Notes: a model not told the origin generated them from the letters alone. A DNA stretch of 34,175 bases from Candidatus Agathobaculum intestinipullorum (GCA_019117485.1 DWZQ01000020.1:1-34175); one strand, 5' to 3'. Shown: positions 25,589-34,133, counted from the stretch's first letter. Numbers and translations are program-made.

Positions 25589-27475
25589 ATGACGGGCTTT
25601 GCAGCTGAACCATATGATATTGCCGTGGTAGGGGCGGGTCATGCAGGCATTGAGGCCGCGCTGGCCGCTGCACGGCTGGGGATGAAAACCGCCTGTTTTA
25701 CAATCAACCTGGACGCGGTCGGCAATATGCCCTGTAACCCGGCGATCGGCGGAACGGCCAAGGGGCATCTCGTCCGCGAGATCGATGCGCTGGGCGGCGA
25801 AATGGCGCGTGCAGCGGATGCGGCATGCATCCAGTACCGCATGCTCAACCGCGGCAAAGGCCCGGCCGTACACTCGCTGCGTGCACAGGCTGACCGCGTC
25901 GCCTACCGCACCTATATGAAGCATGCGCTCGAGCGGCAGGAAAATCTGTATCTGATGCAGGATGAGATTGTGTCGGTCGAAACGGAAAACGGCGCGGTGT
26001 GCGCAGTCGTTACCGCGATCGGCGCGCGCCATCCGGTGAAGGCTGTTATCATTACGTCGGGTACGTTCCTTGGCGGGCGCATTATCATCGGGGATTATGC
26101 CTGTGAGAGCGGCCCGGACGGTATGGCGGCGGCAAAGCCGCTGACCGATTCGCTGCGCGCGCTCGGCCTGCGACTGCAACGGTTTAAAACCGGTACGCCG
26201 CCGCGCATCCACCGCCGATCGGTCGACTTTTCCGGATTGGAATTGCAGGCGGGGGAGAAGGAGATCATCCCGTTCTCGTTTGAGACCGAGCGCCCGCCCG
26301 AGAACCGCGCAGTCTGCTACCTGACCTATACGACTGACCGCACGCATGAGCTGATTCGTGCCAACCTCGATCGTTCGCCGCTTTATGGCGGCAAGATCGA
26401 CGGTGTAGGGCCGCGTTATTGCCCGTCGATTGAGGACAAGGTCGTGCGCTTTGCCGATAAGCCCCGTCACCAGTTATTCCTTGAGCCGATGGGGCTGGAC
26501 ACGGAAGAAATGTATGTGCAGGGCTTTTCCTCCTCGATGCCGTTCGATGTGCAGCGCGATATGCTGCACACGGTCAAGGGGCTGGAGCATGCCGAAATCA
26601 TGCGCCCGGCCTATGCCATCGAGTACGACTGCATTGACCCGCTGGAGCTGAAGCCGACGCTGGAGACGAAAAAGGTCAAGGGTTTGTATGGCGCGGGGCA
26701 GTTCTGCGGTTCGTCCGGCTATGAGGAGGCGGCGGCACAGGGGCTCGTCGCGGGTGTCAATGCGGCGCTGGCGCTGAAAGGCGAAGAGCCGCTCATCCTT
26801 GACCGCGCGGACGGCTATATTGGAACGCTGATCGACGATCTGGTCACGCGCGGAACCAACGAGCCGTACCGCATGATGACCTCGCGGTCGGAGTACCGTC
26901 TGCTGCTCCGGCAGGACAACGCGGATGAGCGGCTGGTGCCGATCGGTGTGCGCATCGGACTGAACCCGCCGTCGCGCGGGGAAAAGGTGCGGCGCAAGTA
27001 CGAGTTGGTTCAGCAGGAGATCGACCGCGTCGCGTCGGTCGGCATTGCGCCGGGCGATGCGCTCAACGGATTCCTTGCAGGCAAGAACAGTGCGCCGGTC
27101 AAGGCGGGCTGTAAGCTGATTGACCTGCTGCGCCGTCCCGAACTTGGTTATGACGACCTTGCGCGGTTCGACCCCGACCGTCCGGCGCTGCCGGCAGTCA
27201 TCCGCGAGCAGGTAGAAATCCGCATTAAGTATGCGGGTTATATCGAACGCCAGCAGCGCGATGTCGAGCAGTACCGCAAATTACAGTCGCGGCCGCTGCC
27301 CGCCGATTTGGATTATGAGCAGATCGACTCGCTGCGGCTGGAAGCGCGGCAAAAGCTGGGTCAGGTAAAGCCGCTGAACTTCGGACAGGCGGCACGCATT
27401 TCCGGCGTATCGCCCGCCGACATCACCGCGCTGATGATCTATCTGGAAACCCGTTGGAAGGAGGGCAGGGCATGA
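25589..27475 (+). CDS. mnmG: tRNA uridine-5-carboxymethylaminomethyl synthesis enzyme MnmG (GidA)
   Basis: The 628-residue flavoprotein begins with an FAD Rossmann motif [17 protein letters not shown] (from residue 13), then [26 protein letters not shown]. It also has the second signature [17 protein letters not shown] and an [14 protein letters not shown] segment. The C-terminal helical domain closes with [24 protein letters not shown], which contacts MnmE. The ATG at 25589 is preceded by AAAAGGAGGGG. An open frame 24 codons longer runs into the DnaA-box-like cluster and is not believed. Its end overlaps rsmG by 4 bp. Confidence 0.97.
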   Translation: MTGFAAEPYDIAVVGAGHAGIEAALAAARLGMKTACFTINLDAVGNMPCNPAIGGTAKGHLVREIDALGGEMARAADAACIQYRMLNRGKGPAVHSLRAQADRVAYRTYMKHALERQENLYLMQDEIVSVETENGAVCAVVTAIGARHPVKAVIITSGTFLGGRIIIGDYACESGPDGMAAAKPLTDSLRALGLRLQRFKTGTPPRIHRRSVDFSGLELQAGEKEIIPFSFETERPPENRAVCYLTYTTDRTHELIRANLDRSPLYGGKIDGVGPRYCPSIEDKVVRFADKPRHQLFLEPMGLDTEEMYVQGFSSSMPFDVQRDMLHTVKGLEHAEIMRPAYAIEYDCIDPLELKPTLETKKVKGLYGAGQFCGSSGYEEAAAQGLVAGVNAALALKGEEPLILDRADGYIGTLIDDLVTRGTNEPYRMMTSRSEYRLLLRQDNADERLVPIGVRIGLNPPSRGEKVRRKYELVQQEIDRVASVGIAPGDALNGFLAGKNSAPVKAGCKLIDLLRRPELGYDDLARFDPDRPALPAVIREQVEIRIKYAGYIERQQRDVEQYRKLQSRPLPADLDYEQIDSLRLEARQKLGQVKPLNFGQAARISGVSPADITALMIYLETRWKEGRA

Positions 27476-28176
27476 CCGCATATGAAATGCTGGCATCCGG
27501 GCTGCAACAGCTCGGCCTGTCTGTCAATCCACAGGCTGTGGAAAAATTGCTGCAATTCTCCGACCTGTTATTGGAGAAAAACAAGGTGATGAACCTGACC
27601 GCTGTGACCGACCCGAAGGAGGTCGTCACCCGGCATTTCCTTGACTGCGCGGCGCTTGCGTCCCATATCGGGTCGGGGAAGACGGTGTTGGATGTCGGCA
27701 CAGGCGCAGGCTTTCCCGGTATCCCGCTGGCGATCCTGTGTCCGGGCACGCAGTTTACGCTTCTCGACGCGCAGCGCAAGCGTATCGACTTTTTGAAAGA
27801 GGTTGTAGAGGAGCTGTCGCTTTCCAATGTTATGCCGGTGCATGCCCGCGCCGAAGAATTTGCCGCACTGCACCGTGCCTCGTTTGACCTTGCGGTGTCG
27901 CGGGCGGTAGCCGACCTGCGTGTGCTGGTCGAGCTGACGTTGCCGATGGTCAAAAAGGGCGGCATGTTCTATGCGATGAAAGCCGCCGACTGTATGGACG
28001 AGGTCGGCTCTGCATCACAGGCGTTTGCCATCCTCGGTGCGCCCGCAGCGGAACTTCTGCGGTACATTGTGCCGCATGATGGGGTGGAGCGCGTGCTCGT
28101 GCGACTGCAAAAGACAGGTGATACGCCGGACAAATATCCGCGCCGGTTCAAGAAGATACAGACCGACCCCTTATAA
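27472..28176 (+). CDS. rsmG: 16S rRNA (guanine-527-N7) methyltransferase RsmG (GidB)
   Basis: The 234-residue SAM-dependent methyltransferase has motif [18 protein letters not shown] (about residues 71-87), the [14 protein letters not shown] helix and the VSRAVADL segment. It methylates G527 of 16S rRNA; loss in other bacteria gives low-level streptomycin resistance. The start at 27472 (ATGACC) overlaps the mnmG stop and has AAGGAGG upstream, so translation is coupled. A clear terminator ends this unit. Confidence 0.96.
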   Translation: MTAYEMLASGLQQLGLSVNPQAVEKLLQFSDLLLEKNKVMNLTAVTDPKEVVTRHFLDCAALASHIGSGKTVLDVGTGAGFPGIPLAILCPGTQFTLLDAQRKRIDFLKEVVEELSLSNVMPVHARAEEFAALHRASFDLAVSRAVADLRVLVELTLPMVKKGGMFYAMKAADCMDEVGSASQAFAILGAPAAELLRYIVPHDGVERVLVRLQKTGDTPDKYPRRFKKIQTDPL

Positions 28177-28189
28177 TAACAAATCGTTT

Positions 28190-28224
28190 ACCCTCCGTAT
28201 GGAAATTACGGAGGGTTATTTTTT
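28190..28224 (+). terminator. Intrinsic terminator of mnmG-rsmG
   Basis: The 10-bp stem ACCCTCCGTA (28190-28199) / TACGGAGGGT (28207-28216) is followed by TTA and six T residues. Confidence 0.92.
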
Positions 28225-28329
28225 GTCCGAAAATGCGTGGAAATGTGGGTTTTCTGGTTGGAAATGACAGAGGTTCGTCGAAGCAGGCGGGTTTTGCGGT
28301 CGATTTTGCTTGCCAAAATGTAATAATAT

Positions 28330-28379
28330 GGTAATCTATTACCGAAGGATAACCGGCGCTGCTCGTTTCCGCCGGTTTT
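28330..28379 (+). promoter_or_regulatory. Two hairpins directly before noc, possible attenuator
   Basis: GGTAAT-CT-ATTACC (28330-28343) is followed by AACCGGCG (28351-28358) / CGCCGGTT (28370-28377) with a short TTTT tail. This lies just ahead of the AAGGAGG of noc (28388-28394). It resembles a weak terminator in the 5' leader. I could not place a convincing promoter upstream. Confidence 0.4.
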
Positions 28380-28401
28380 GACAGCACAAGGAGGAGATGG
28401 C

Positions 28402-29229
28402 ATGATGTCGGTTTTGACGTTGGTGACAGGAAAAGAGGACAGGACGCTGCGGCGTGTGCGGGTGAGCGACATCGTGCGCAATCCCAACCAGCCGCGCAAA
28501 TATTTTGATCCGGAAGCGATTGCACAGTTGGCGGAAAGCATCCGGCAATATGGTGTGTTGAACCCGTTGACCGTGCGCCGCGCGCCGGGCGGCGGTTATG
28601 AATTGGTGGCAGGGGAGAGGAGGCTGCGCGCCGCGCGTGTTGCCGGGCTAAACGACGTGCCCTGTCTGGTCATCGCTGCTGACAATGAGGATTCTTCTGC
28701 AATCGCGCTGGTTGAAAACTTGCAGCGTCGCGACCTTGATTTTTTTGAGGAAGCCGAAGGCTTCAAGCGTCTGATCGACCAGTATGGCCTGACGCAGGAG
28801 GAAGCCGCGCGCAAGGTTGGCAAAACGCAGTCTGCTGTCGCCAATAAGCTGCGCCTGCTGCGTCTATCTGAGCAGAACATGGAGCTAATCCGCAGCGCGG
28901 GTCTGACCGAACGCCATGCGCGCTGCCTGTTACGGTTGGACGATGAAACCGACCGCATCAACGCGACGAACTACATCATTGAGCACGATTTGAATGTCAG
29001 CCGCGCCGAGCAGTATGTGGATGCGCTTCTGCTGGAAAAGCAGTCGCCGCCGGTACCCGGCGGGGAGCGTAAAGTCGTACGGCTCATTAAGGACGTGCGC
29101 TTTTTCCTCAACACCCTCAACCGCGCAGTCGGCGTGATGGTTGACGCGGGCATCGGTGCAACGGTCGACCAGACGGAGGAGGACGACTGCTTGACGCTCA
29201 CCATTCAAATTCCACACGCGCGGGCGTAG
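28402..29229 (+). CDS. noc: Nucleoid occlusion protein Noc (ParB-family paralogue)
   Basis: The 275-residue ParB-family protein has the NPNQPRKYF start of the N-terminal domain, the CTP-binding GERRLRAAR motif (71-79) and ENLQRRDL. A central helix-turn-helix LTQEEAARKVGKTQSAVANKL spans 130-150. At the four positions known to switch ParB from parS to Noc sites it has Gln143, Lys149, Arg154 and Arg171, the Noc-like set (Q/K/K/R in Bacillus). The true ParB in this window has R/A/A/G. Position after rsmG also fits noc. The N-terminus MMSVLTLVTG is hydrophobic but lacks an obvious copy of the Bacillus membrane-binding helix. Start at 28402, after AAGGAGG. Confidence 0.88.
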   Translation: MMSVLTLVTGKEDRTLRRVRVSDIVRNPNQPRKYFDPEAIAQLAESIRQYGVLNPLTVRRAPGGGYELVAGERRLRAARVAGLNDVPCLVIAADNEDSSAIALVENLQRRDLDFFEEAEGFKRLIDQYGLTQEEAARKVGKTQSAVANKLRLLRLSEQNMELIRSAGLTERHARCLLRLDDETDRINATNYIIEHDLNVSRAEQYVDALLLEKQSPPVPGGERKVVRLIKDVRFFLNTLNRAVGVMVDAGIGATVDQTEEDDCLTLTIQIPHARA

Positions 29230-29260
29230 GAGAGGGGACATATTTTGATGCTATGCAAAT

Positions 29261-29276
29261 TGTTTCACGTGAAACA
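29261..29276. promoter_or_regulatory. parS site 1
   Basis: TGTTTCACGTGAAACA is a perfect 16-bp palindrome matching the bacterial parS consensus, located just after noc and upstream of parAB. ParB loads here and slides as a CTP clamp. Confidence 0.97.
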
Positions 29277-29290
29277 AGAATAATTGACCA

Positions 29291-29319
29291 AGGAGCTGCC
29301 ATCCGGCAGTTCCTTTTTT
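29291..29319 (+). terminator. Terminator of noc, between the two parS sites
   Basis: AGGAGCTGCC (29291-29300) pairs with GGCAGTTCCT (29305-29314) with one G-T pair, and runs into a T-run ending at 29319. Confidence 0.88.
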
Positions 29320-29320
29320 G

Positions 29321-29336
29321 TGTTTCACGTGAAACA
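29321..29336. promoter_or_regulatory. parS site 2
   Basis: A second perfect TGTTTCACGTGAAACA, exactly 60 bp after the first. The noc terminator lies between them. Confidence 0.97.
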
Positions 29337-29360
29337 TTTGAAAAAATTGACCGTGCGCCT

Positions 29361-29388
29361 TTGCAATCCCACATGGGTGTGCTATAAT
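29361..29388 (+). promoter_or_regulatory. Promoter of parAB, extended -10
   Basis: A perfect TATAAT (29383-29388) with TGC directly upstream (extended -10) and TTGCAA (29361-29366) at 16 bp. It starts 25 bp downstream of parS site 2, so ParB spreading could silence it. Confidence 0.8.
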
Positions 29389-29428
29389 GAATCCCGTAGG
29401 AAAATCAAATAGATAAGAGGGAACCGTT

Positions 29429-30205
29429 ATGGGGAAAATCATTGCGTTCGCCAACCAAAAAGGCGGCGTAGGCAAAACCACTACGGCTATCAATCTGGCG
29501 GCTGCGCTGTATGAGCGCGGCAAGCGCATGCTGTTGTGCGACTTTGATCCACAGGGCAACGCGACCTCAGGCTTTGGCGTCGACCCACGCACGCTGAAAA
29601 CCTCGGTGTACGACCTGATTGTGGCCGACGACCCGGATGTAAAGAGCGCGATCGTCTCGACCAAGTGGGTCGACCTGATCGGCTCGAATGTCAATCTCGC
29701 GGGCGCGGAGCTTGACCTGATTTCGATGGAGGGACGGGAAAACCGTCTCAAGTCGGTGCTCGACCGTGTGCGCGACGACTATGATTACATCTTTATCGAC
29801 TGCCCGCCGTCGCTTGGGCTGCTGACGCTCAACTGCCTGTGTGCATCGGACAGCTTTCTGGTGCCGCTTCAGTGTGAGTATTACGCACTCGAGGGCTTGA
29901 GCCAGCTGATGACGACCGTGCGCATGGTGAAAAAGTCGATGAACCGGTCGCTGGAACTGGAAGGCGTGCTGCTGACCATGTTCGACGGCCGCACCAACCT
30001 GTCCATTCAGGTGGTGGAGGAGGTTAAAAAGCACTTTCCGGGCGAGGTGTATTCCTCGGTTGTGCCGCGTAACGTGCGTCTGAGCGAAGCGCCCAGCCAC
30101 GGCAAGCCGATCACCGATTACGACCGCATGTGCCGCGGTGCGGAAGCATATCTGGCGCTTGCGGATGAAATGCTTAAAAAGGCAGAAAGGAAGGGGAGGG
30201 CCTAA
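29429..30205 (+). CDS. parA: Chromosome partitioning ATPase ParA (Soj)
   Basis: The 258-residue deviant Walker ATPase starts MGKIIAFANQKGGVGKTTTA, with the P-loop at residues 11-18 and the signature lysine. LLCDFDPQGNATSGFG and FIDCPPSLGLLTLNCL follow. It lacks the N-terminal helix-turn-helix of plasmid ParA proteins, so it is the short chromosomal (Soj) type. With ParB-parS it separates origins, and in Bacillus it also regulates DnaA. A GAGGGAAC site precedes the ATG. parB starts 2 bp after the stop. Confidence 0.96.
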   Translation: MGKIIAFANQKGGVGKTTTAINLAAALYERGKRMLLCDFDPQGNATSGFGVDPRTLKTSVYDLIVADDPDVKSAIVSTKWVDLIGSNVNLAGAELDLISMEGRENRLKSVLDRVRDDYDYIFIDCPPSLGLLTLNCLCASDSFLVPLQCEYYALEGLSQLMTTVRMVKKSMNRSLELEGVLLTMFDGRTNLSIQVVEEVKKHFPGEVYSSVVPRNVRLSEAPSHGKPITDYDRMCRGAEAYLALADEMLKKAERKGRA

Positions 30206-30207
30206 GC

Positions 30208-31080
30208 ATGGCCACAGCAAAAAAAGGGCTGGGCGGCGGCTTATCCAATCTGTTCGGCATGGATGCGGATGATTTGGATGCAACCGCTACACCGGATAGC
30301 GTTTCGCAGCTGGAGTTGTCCAAAATCGAGCCAAATCCTAACCAGCCGCGCAAGAAGTTCGATCAGGCAGCGCTGGAGGAGTTGGCCGAGAGCATCCGCC
30401 TACACGGTGTGATCACACCGATCACCGTGCGGCCAGGGGATAAGTCGGGGTATTATCAGATTATCGCGGGTGAGCGCCGGTGGCGCGCCGCGCGTCTGGC
30501 GGGCTTGAGTGAGATCCCGGCGATGGTGCTCGAAGCGCATGAGAGCGAAGTCATGGAGCTGGCGCTGATCGAGAACTTACAGCGGCAAGACCTCAATCCC
30601 ATTGAGGAAGCAGAGGGCTATGACATGCTGATGCAGCGCTTCGGCCTGACACAGGAGGAAGTCGCGCGGCGCGTGGTCAAATCCCGTCCAGCGGTGGCAA
30701 ACGCCTTGCGGTTGCTTGCCCTGCCTGACGAGGTGCGCACCATGGTTGCGGATGGCAAGCTGTCCGGCGGGCATGCGCGCGCGGTCTTGTCCGTCAGCGA
30801 GGAGGACAAGCGCGTCGAAGCGGCCAAGCAGATGGCAGGTATGAGCGTGCGGCAGGCCGAAGCGCTTGCCAAGCGCTTGAACAAAAAACCCGTGCCCAAG
30901 CCGCAGCCGACAGGTTTTTCGGTTGACTATGTCGCTGAGGTGGAAAAAGAGCTGGAAAGCGTGCTCGGTCGTAAGGTCAATATTGAGCAAGGCAAAAACA
31001 GCGGAATGCTCAAGCTGGAATACTACGGTGCAGACGATTTGGAACGTCTGATTGATGCGCTGCGTGGTCTGCGTGTATAA
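30208..31080 (+). CDS. parB: Chromosome partitioning protein ParB (Spo0J)
   Basis: The 290-residue CTP-dependent DNA clamp starts MATAKKGLGGGLSNLFG, the short N-terminal motif that stimulates ParA ATPase. It has NPNQPRKKF (43-51), the CTP-binding GERRWRAAR (88-96), ENLQRQDLNPIEEAEGY and a helix-turn-helix at about 147-170. Specificity residues are Arg160, Ala166, Ala171 and Gly188, the parS type apart from Ala in place of Thr at the second position. The C-terminal domain (about 225-290) would dimerise. Two perfect parS sites lie within 1 kb upstream. Confidence 0.96.
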   Translation: MATAKKGLGGGLSNLFGMDADDLDATATPDSVSQLELSKIEPNPNQPRKKFDQAALEELAESIRLHGVITPITVRPGDKSGYYQIIAGERRWRAARLAGLSEIPAMVLEAHESEVMELALIENLQRQDLNPIEEAEGYDMLMQRFGLTQEEVARRVVKSRPAVANALRLLALPDEVRTMVADGKLSGGHARAVLSVSEEDKRVEAAKQMAGMSVRQAEALAKRLNKKPVPKPQPTGFSVDYVAEVEKELESVLGRKVNIEQGKNSGMLKLEYYGADDLERLIDALRGLRV

Positions 31081-31092
31081 GGAGGGAATGCC

Positions 31093-31638
31093 ATGGACGA
31101 ACAGAAAAAGCCCGGGCCGAAGCCCGAAAAGAAGCTCAGCCGCACAACGTTGACCTTTTATATTGTCGGCTTGTTCTCGGTCGCGATTGCGCTGATCCTG
31201 ATCAGCTATGTCGCACAGACGCGAGCCGACCGGCAGCTGGATACGTTGACCGATCAGCTGAACGAGCAGCAGACGGTCGCACAGGGAGCGACCCAAAAAA
31301 TGGAAGATTTGCAAAAGCAGTATGATGCCATCAGCGCGTCGATCGACGAGGTGCGGACTGTGCTGGACTGCGAGCTTGCCGAGACTGATGTAGTCGCGGC
31401 GGTGGAGCAGCGCATGGAGGAGCGCGAGGTGTATGCGCTGCTGGCGCGTATCAATGCACAGCTGCTGGCAAATAATGATGCCGAGGCCAAGCAGGCATAC
31501 GATGAGCTGGTGCAGGCCTACGGCGAGGACCGTTTGCTCGGCAACACAGAGGACGGCTTTGACGCGGATATCAACAAGCTGTTCGAAGCTGTACAGCAAA
31601 ACTTTTCTTCGCAGCAGATGATCGACATTACAGAGTAA
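31093..31638 (+). CDS. Uncharacterised single-span membrane protein with coiled coil
   Basis: The 181-residue protein has a Lys/Pro-rich cytosolic N-terminus (residues 1-24) and one transmembrane helix (about 26-45, FYIVGLFSVAIALILISYV). The remainder is mostly helical. Residues 47-85 look like a coiled coil (TDQLNEQQTVAQG, MEDLQKQYDAIS), then a helical domain with REVYALLARINAQLLANNDAEAKQAYDEL, which resembles a tetratricopeptide-type pair. I recognise no family. The basic N-terminus and topology suggest the bulk lies outside the membrane. It follows parB by 12 bp with AAGGAGGG, so it is probably cotranscribed with parAB. A role in segregation or division is possible but unproven. Confidence 0.8.
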   Translation: MDEQKKPGPKPEKKLSRTTLTFYIVGLFSVAIALILISYVAQTRADRQLDTLTDQLNEQQTVAQGATQKMEDLQKQYDAISASIDEVRTVLDCELAETDVVAAVEQRMEEREVYALLARINAQLLANNDAEAKQAYDELVQAYGEDRLLGNTEDGFDADINKLFEAVQQNFSSQQMIDITE

Positions 31639-31673
31639 ACCAATCCATTGGAGATAAAGGAGAAGAACAAACC

Positions 31674-32969
31674 ATGCTGGATATCAAATTTGTCCGACAG
31701 AACCCGGACGCAGTCAAGGAGAACATCAAGAAGAAGTTCCAGGACGAGAAGCTGCCGATGGTCGACGAGGTCATCGAGTTTGACGCGAAGTTCCGCGCAG
31801 CCAAGACCCGCTGCGACGAGCTGCGCGCCATGCGCAATAAGAAGTCCAAGGAGATCGGCGGCCTGATGGCCAAGGGCCAGAAGGACGAGGCCGAGAAGGT
31901 CAAGGCTGAGGTCAAGGCGATGGCTGACGAGATGGCCAAGCTCGAGGAGGACGAAAAGACCTATGCGGAGGAAGTCAAGAGCCGTATGATGGTCATTCCG
32001 AACATCATCGACCCGTCCGTCCCGATCGGCAAGGACGATTCCGAGAACGTCGAGATCGAGAAGTTCGGCGACCCGGTCGTGCCGGATTATGAGATCCCCT
32101 ACCATGTGGATATCATGGAGTCGTTCGACGGCATCGACCTCGATGCCGCGCGCCGCACCTCGGGCAACGGCTTCTACTACCTCAAGGGCGATATCGCGCG
32201 CCTGCATTCGTCCATCCTGTCCTACGCACGCGACTTCATGATCGACCGCGGCTTCACCTACTATATCCCGCCGTTCATGATTCATAGTGACGTGGTCAAG
32301 GGCGTTATGTCCTTCAAGGAAATGGAGAACATGATGTATAAGATCGAGGGCGAGGACTTGTACCTGATCGGTACCTCCGAGCACTCGATGATCGGCAAGT
32401 TCATCGACACCATCAACGACGAGGCTACCCTGCCGCAGACCCTGACCAGCTACTCGCCCTGCTTCCGCAAGGAAGTCGGTGCGCACGGCATCGAGGAGCG
32501 CGGCGTGTACCGTATCCACCAGTTTGAGAAGCAGGAGATGGTCGTCGTCTGCAAGCCGGAAGAATCCCCGATGTGGTACGACAAGCTGTGGCAGAACACG
32601 GTTGACTTCTTCCGCACGCTGGATATCCCGGTGCGCACGCTCGAGTGCTGCTCGGGTGACCTGGCTGACCTGAAGGTCAAGTCCTGCGACGTGGAAGCAT
32701 GGTCGCCGCGTCAGAAGAAGTACTTCGAGGTCGGCTCGTGCTCCAACCTCGGCGATGCGCAGGCGCGCCGTCTGGGCATCCGCGTCCGTCCGAAGGACTC
32801 CAAGGAGCTGTACTTCGCACACACGCTGAACAACACCGTTGTTGCGCCGCCGCGTATGCTGATTGCCTTCCTCGAAAACAACCTGCGCGAGGACGGCTCG
32901 GTCGCAATCCCGAAGCCGCTTCAGCCGTATATGGGCGGCATGACCGAGATCCGTAAAAAGGGAGAGTAA
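31674..32969 (+). CDS. serS: Seryl-tRNA synthetase
   Basis: The 431-residue class II enzyme has an N-terminal tRNA-binding coiled coil (about residues 28-105) that begins MLDIKFVRQNPDAVKENIKKK. The catalytic core has motif 2 SPCFRKEVGAHGIEERGVYRIHQFEKQE (from about 260). Motif 3 lies at about 386-403 and reads NNTVVAPPRMLIAFLENN where common bacterial SerRS has a GSGLAVGR-like sequence. It is followed by LREDGSVAIPKPLQPYMGG. Codon use is strongly biased to G/C-ending codons like the ribosomal proteins, suggesting high expression. AAAGGAG lies 12 bp before the ATG. Only 35 bp separate it from the preceding gene, too little for a T-box. Confidence 0.95.
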   Translation: MLDIKFVRQNPDAVKENIKKKFQDEKLPMVDEVIEFDAKFRAAKTRCDELRAMRNKKSKEIGGLMAKGQKDEAEKVKAEVKAMADEMAKLEEDEKTYAEEVKSRMMVIPNIIDPSVPIGKDDSENVEIEKFGDPVVPDYEIPYHVDIMESFDGIDLDAARRTSGNGFYYLKGDIARLHSSILSYARDFMIDRGFTYYIPPFMIHSDVVKGVMSFKEMENMMYKIEGEDLYLIGTSEHSMIGKFIDTINDEATLPQTLTSYSPCFRKEVGAHGIEERGVYRIHQFEKQEMVVVCKPEESPMWYDKLWQNTVDFFRTLDIPVRTLECCSGDLADLKVKSCDVEAWSPRQKKYFEVGSCSNLGDAQARRLGIRVRPKDSKELYFAHTLNNTVVAPPRMLIAFLENNLREDGSVAIPKPLQPYMGGMTEIRKKGE

Positions 32970-32973
32970 AATA

Positions 32974-33366
32974 ATGGAAATTGGAGTCAAGGGTGAGCAG
33001 AAGTTCGTCGTCACGAATGACAAGCTCGCATGCAATGTCGGCAGCGGTCTGGTGTCGGTTTACGCGACGCCCATGATGATCGCGGCGATTGAGAATACAG
33101 CGGCGGGCAGCGTCGCGCCCTATCTCGAGGAGGGCAAGACGACCGTCGGCACGCTGGTCAATGTCAGCCATGTCGCCGCCACGCCCGAGGGCATGGAGGT
33201 GCGCGTCGAGACCGAGCTTGTGGAGATCGCGCCGAACGGTAAAATGCTGACCTTTAAGGTTGCGGCGTATGATGAGGCCGGTTTGATCGGCGAGGGCACG
33301 CACCAGCGCGCTATCGTCGCCAAGGAGCGCTTCGAGCAGAAGGCACAGGCCAAGAAAAACGCATAA
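32974..33366 (+). CDS. Hotdog-fold thioesterase, FlK-like
   Basis: The 130-residue protein reads MEIGVKGEQKFVVTNDKLAC, then VYATPMMIAAIENTAAGSV and VGTLVNVSHVAATPEGM, and ends with a GEGTHQRAIV strand. This is the fluoroacetyl-CoA thioesterase-like (FlK) hotdog family. The Thr-Pro start of the helix, the Glu-Asn near its end and the NVSHVAATP segment hold the positions of the catalytic Thr/Glu/His set. Substrate in most species is unknown, probably a short acyl-CoA. It starts 4 bp after serS and is likely cotranscribed. A hairpin follows. Confidence 0.85.
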   Translation: MEIGVKGEQKFVVTNDKLACNVGSGLVSVYATPMMIAAIENTAAGSVAPYLEEGKTTVGTLVNVSHVAATPEGMEVRVETELVEIAPNGKMLTFKVAAYDEAGLIGEGTHQRAIVAKERFEQKAQAKKNA

Positions 33367-33373
33367 ATGCAAA

Positions 33374-33399
33374 AAAGGGCGGGGGAGACCCCGCCCTTT
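33374..33399. terminator. Strong hairpin after the thioesterase gene
   Basis: AAAGGGCGGGG (33374-33384) / CCCCGCCCTTT (33389-33399), 11 bp, with a GAGA loop. Only three T residues follow on plus, while the minus strand would see a run of six, so it may work better against leftward transcripts. Confidence 0.65.
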
Positions 33400-33417
33400 G
33401 TCGTAAGGGGGATTCAC

Positions 33418-34032
33418 ATGGGACAGCAATTTTTTCGTTATGGCAAGACGGAGACCGATTACCTTACCGCGCATGACCCTGTGCTCGGCGCAGAGATCGC
33501 GCGAATTGGCCATATCGACCGGGAAGTCATTCCCGACCTGTTTGCCGCACTCATCAACTCGATCGCCGGGCAGCAGATTTCAGGCAAAGCGCTTGCGACC
33601 GTGTGGGCGCGGTTGTGTGACCGACTGGGGGAAATCACACCCACGGCGGTGCTGTCGGTAGGGGAGGATGGTCTGCGCGCTTGCGGATTATCCGGCCGCA
33701 AGGCGGGATATATGCTGGCGGCGGCGCGTGCCGTGCAGGATGGCAGCCTGCCCATCCACAGTCTTGTGGAAAAATCAGATGAGGAGATCATCCGCATCCT
33801 GACCGCGTTGCCGGGCGTCGGACGCTGGACGGCGGAAATGCTGCTGATTTTCTCGCTCGAGCGGCCGGACGTGCTGGCGTTCGACGATCTGGGCATCCGC
33901 AAAGGTCTTTGCCGTCTGTACGGCTGGGATGAAGTCACGCGCGCGCAGTTTGAGGACTGCCGCGCAAGGTTTTCGCCCTATGGTACGGTCGCATCACTTT
34001 ACCTGTGGCACATCGCAGCGGAAGGAACATAA
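33418..34032 (+). CDS. DNA-3-methyladenine glycosylase (AlkA-like, HhH-GPD)
   Basis: The 204-residue base-excision repair glycosylase consists of the HhH-GPD domain without the N-terminal beta domain of E. coli AlkA. LINSIAGQQISGKAL (about 46-60) opens the fold, the helix-hairpin-helix is LPGVGRWTAEM (131-141), and the catalytic aspartate lies in AFDDLGIRKG (Asp156/Asp157). It removes alkylated purines. It lacks the C-terminal Cys cluster of Nth/MutY. The ATG at 33418 follows AAGGGGG. A frame starting at 33367 would translate through the preceding hairpin and was dropped. It may have its own promoter or read through from the serS unit. Confidence 0.9.
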   Translation: MGQQFFRYGKTETDYLTAHDPVLGAEIARIGHIDREVIPDLFAALINSIAGQQISGKALATVWARLCDRLGEITPTAVLSVGEDGLRACGLSGRKAGYMLAAARAVQDGSLPIHSLVEKSDEEIIRILTALPGVGRWTAEMLLIFSLERPDVLAFDDLGIRKGLCRLYGWDEVTRAQFEDCRARFSPYGTVASLYLWHIAAEGT

Positions 34033-34133
34033 AAAGGACGGCGAAAAACCAGCCTGAGACAGGAAAACAAAACTAAATCAATATGTTTTTAGGCAGCGGT
34101 CAAACAGGTTTCGTCAAATTTTCAAACTAAAAA

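Noticed and set aside
31639-31673. A T-box ahead of serS
   Set aside because: The spacer is only 35 bp, far too short for a T-box leader.
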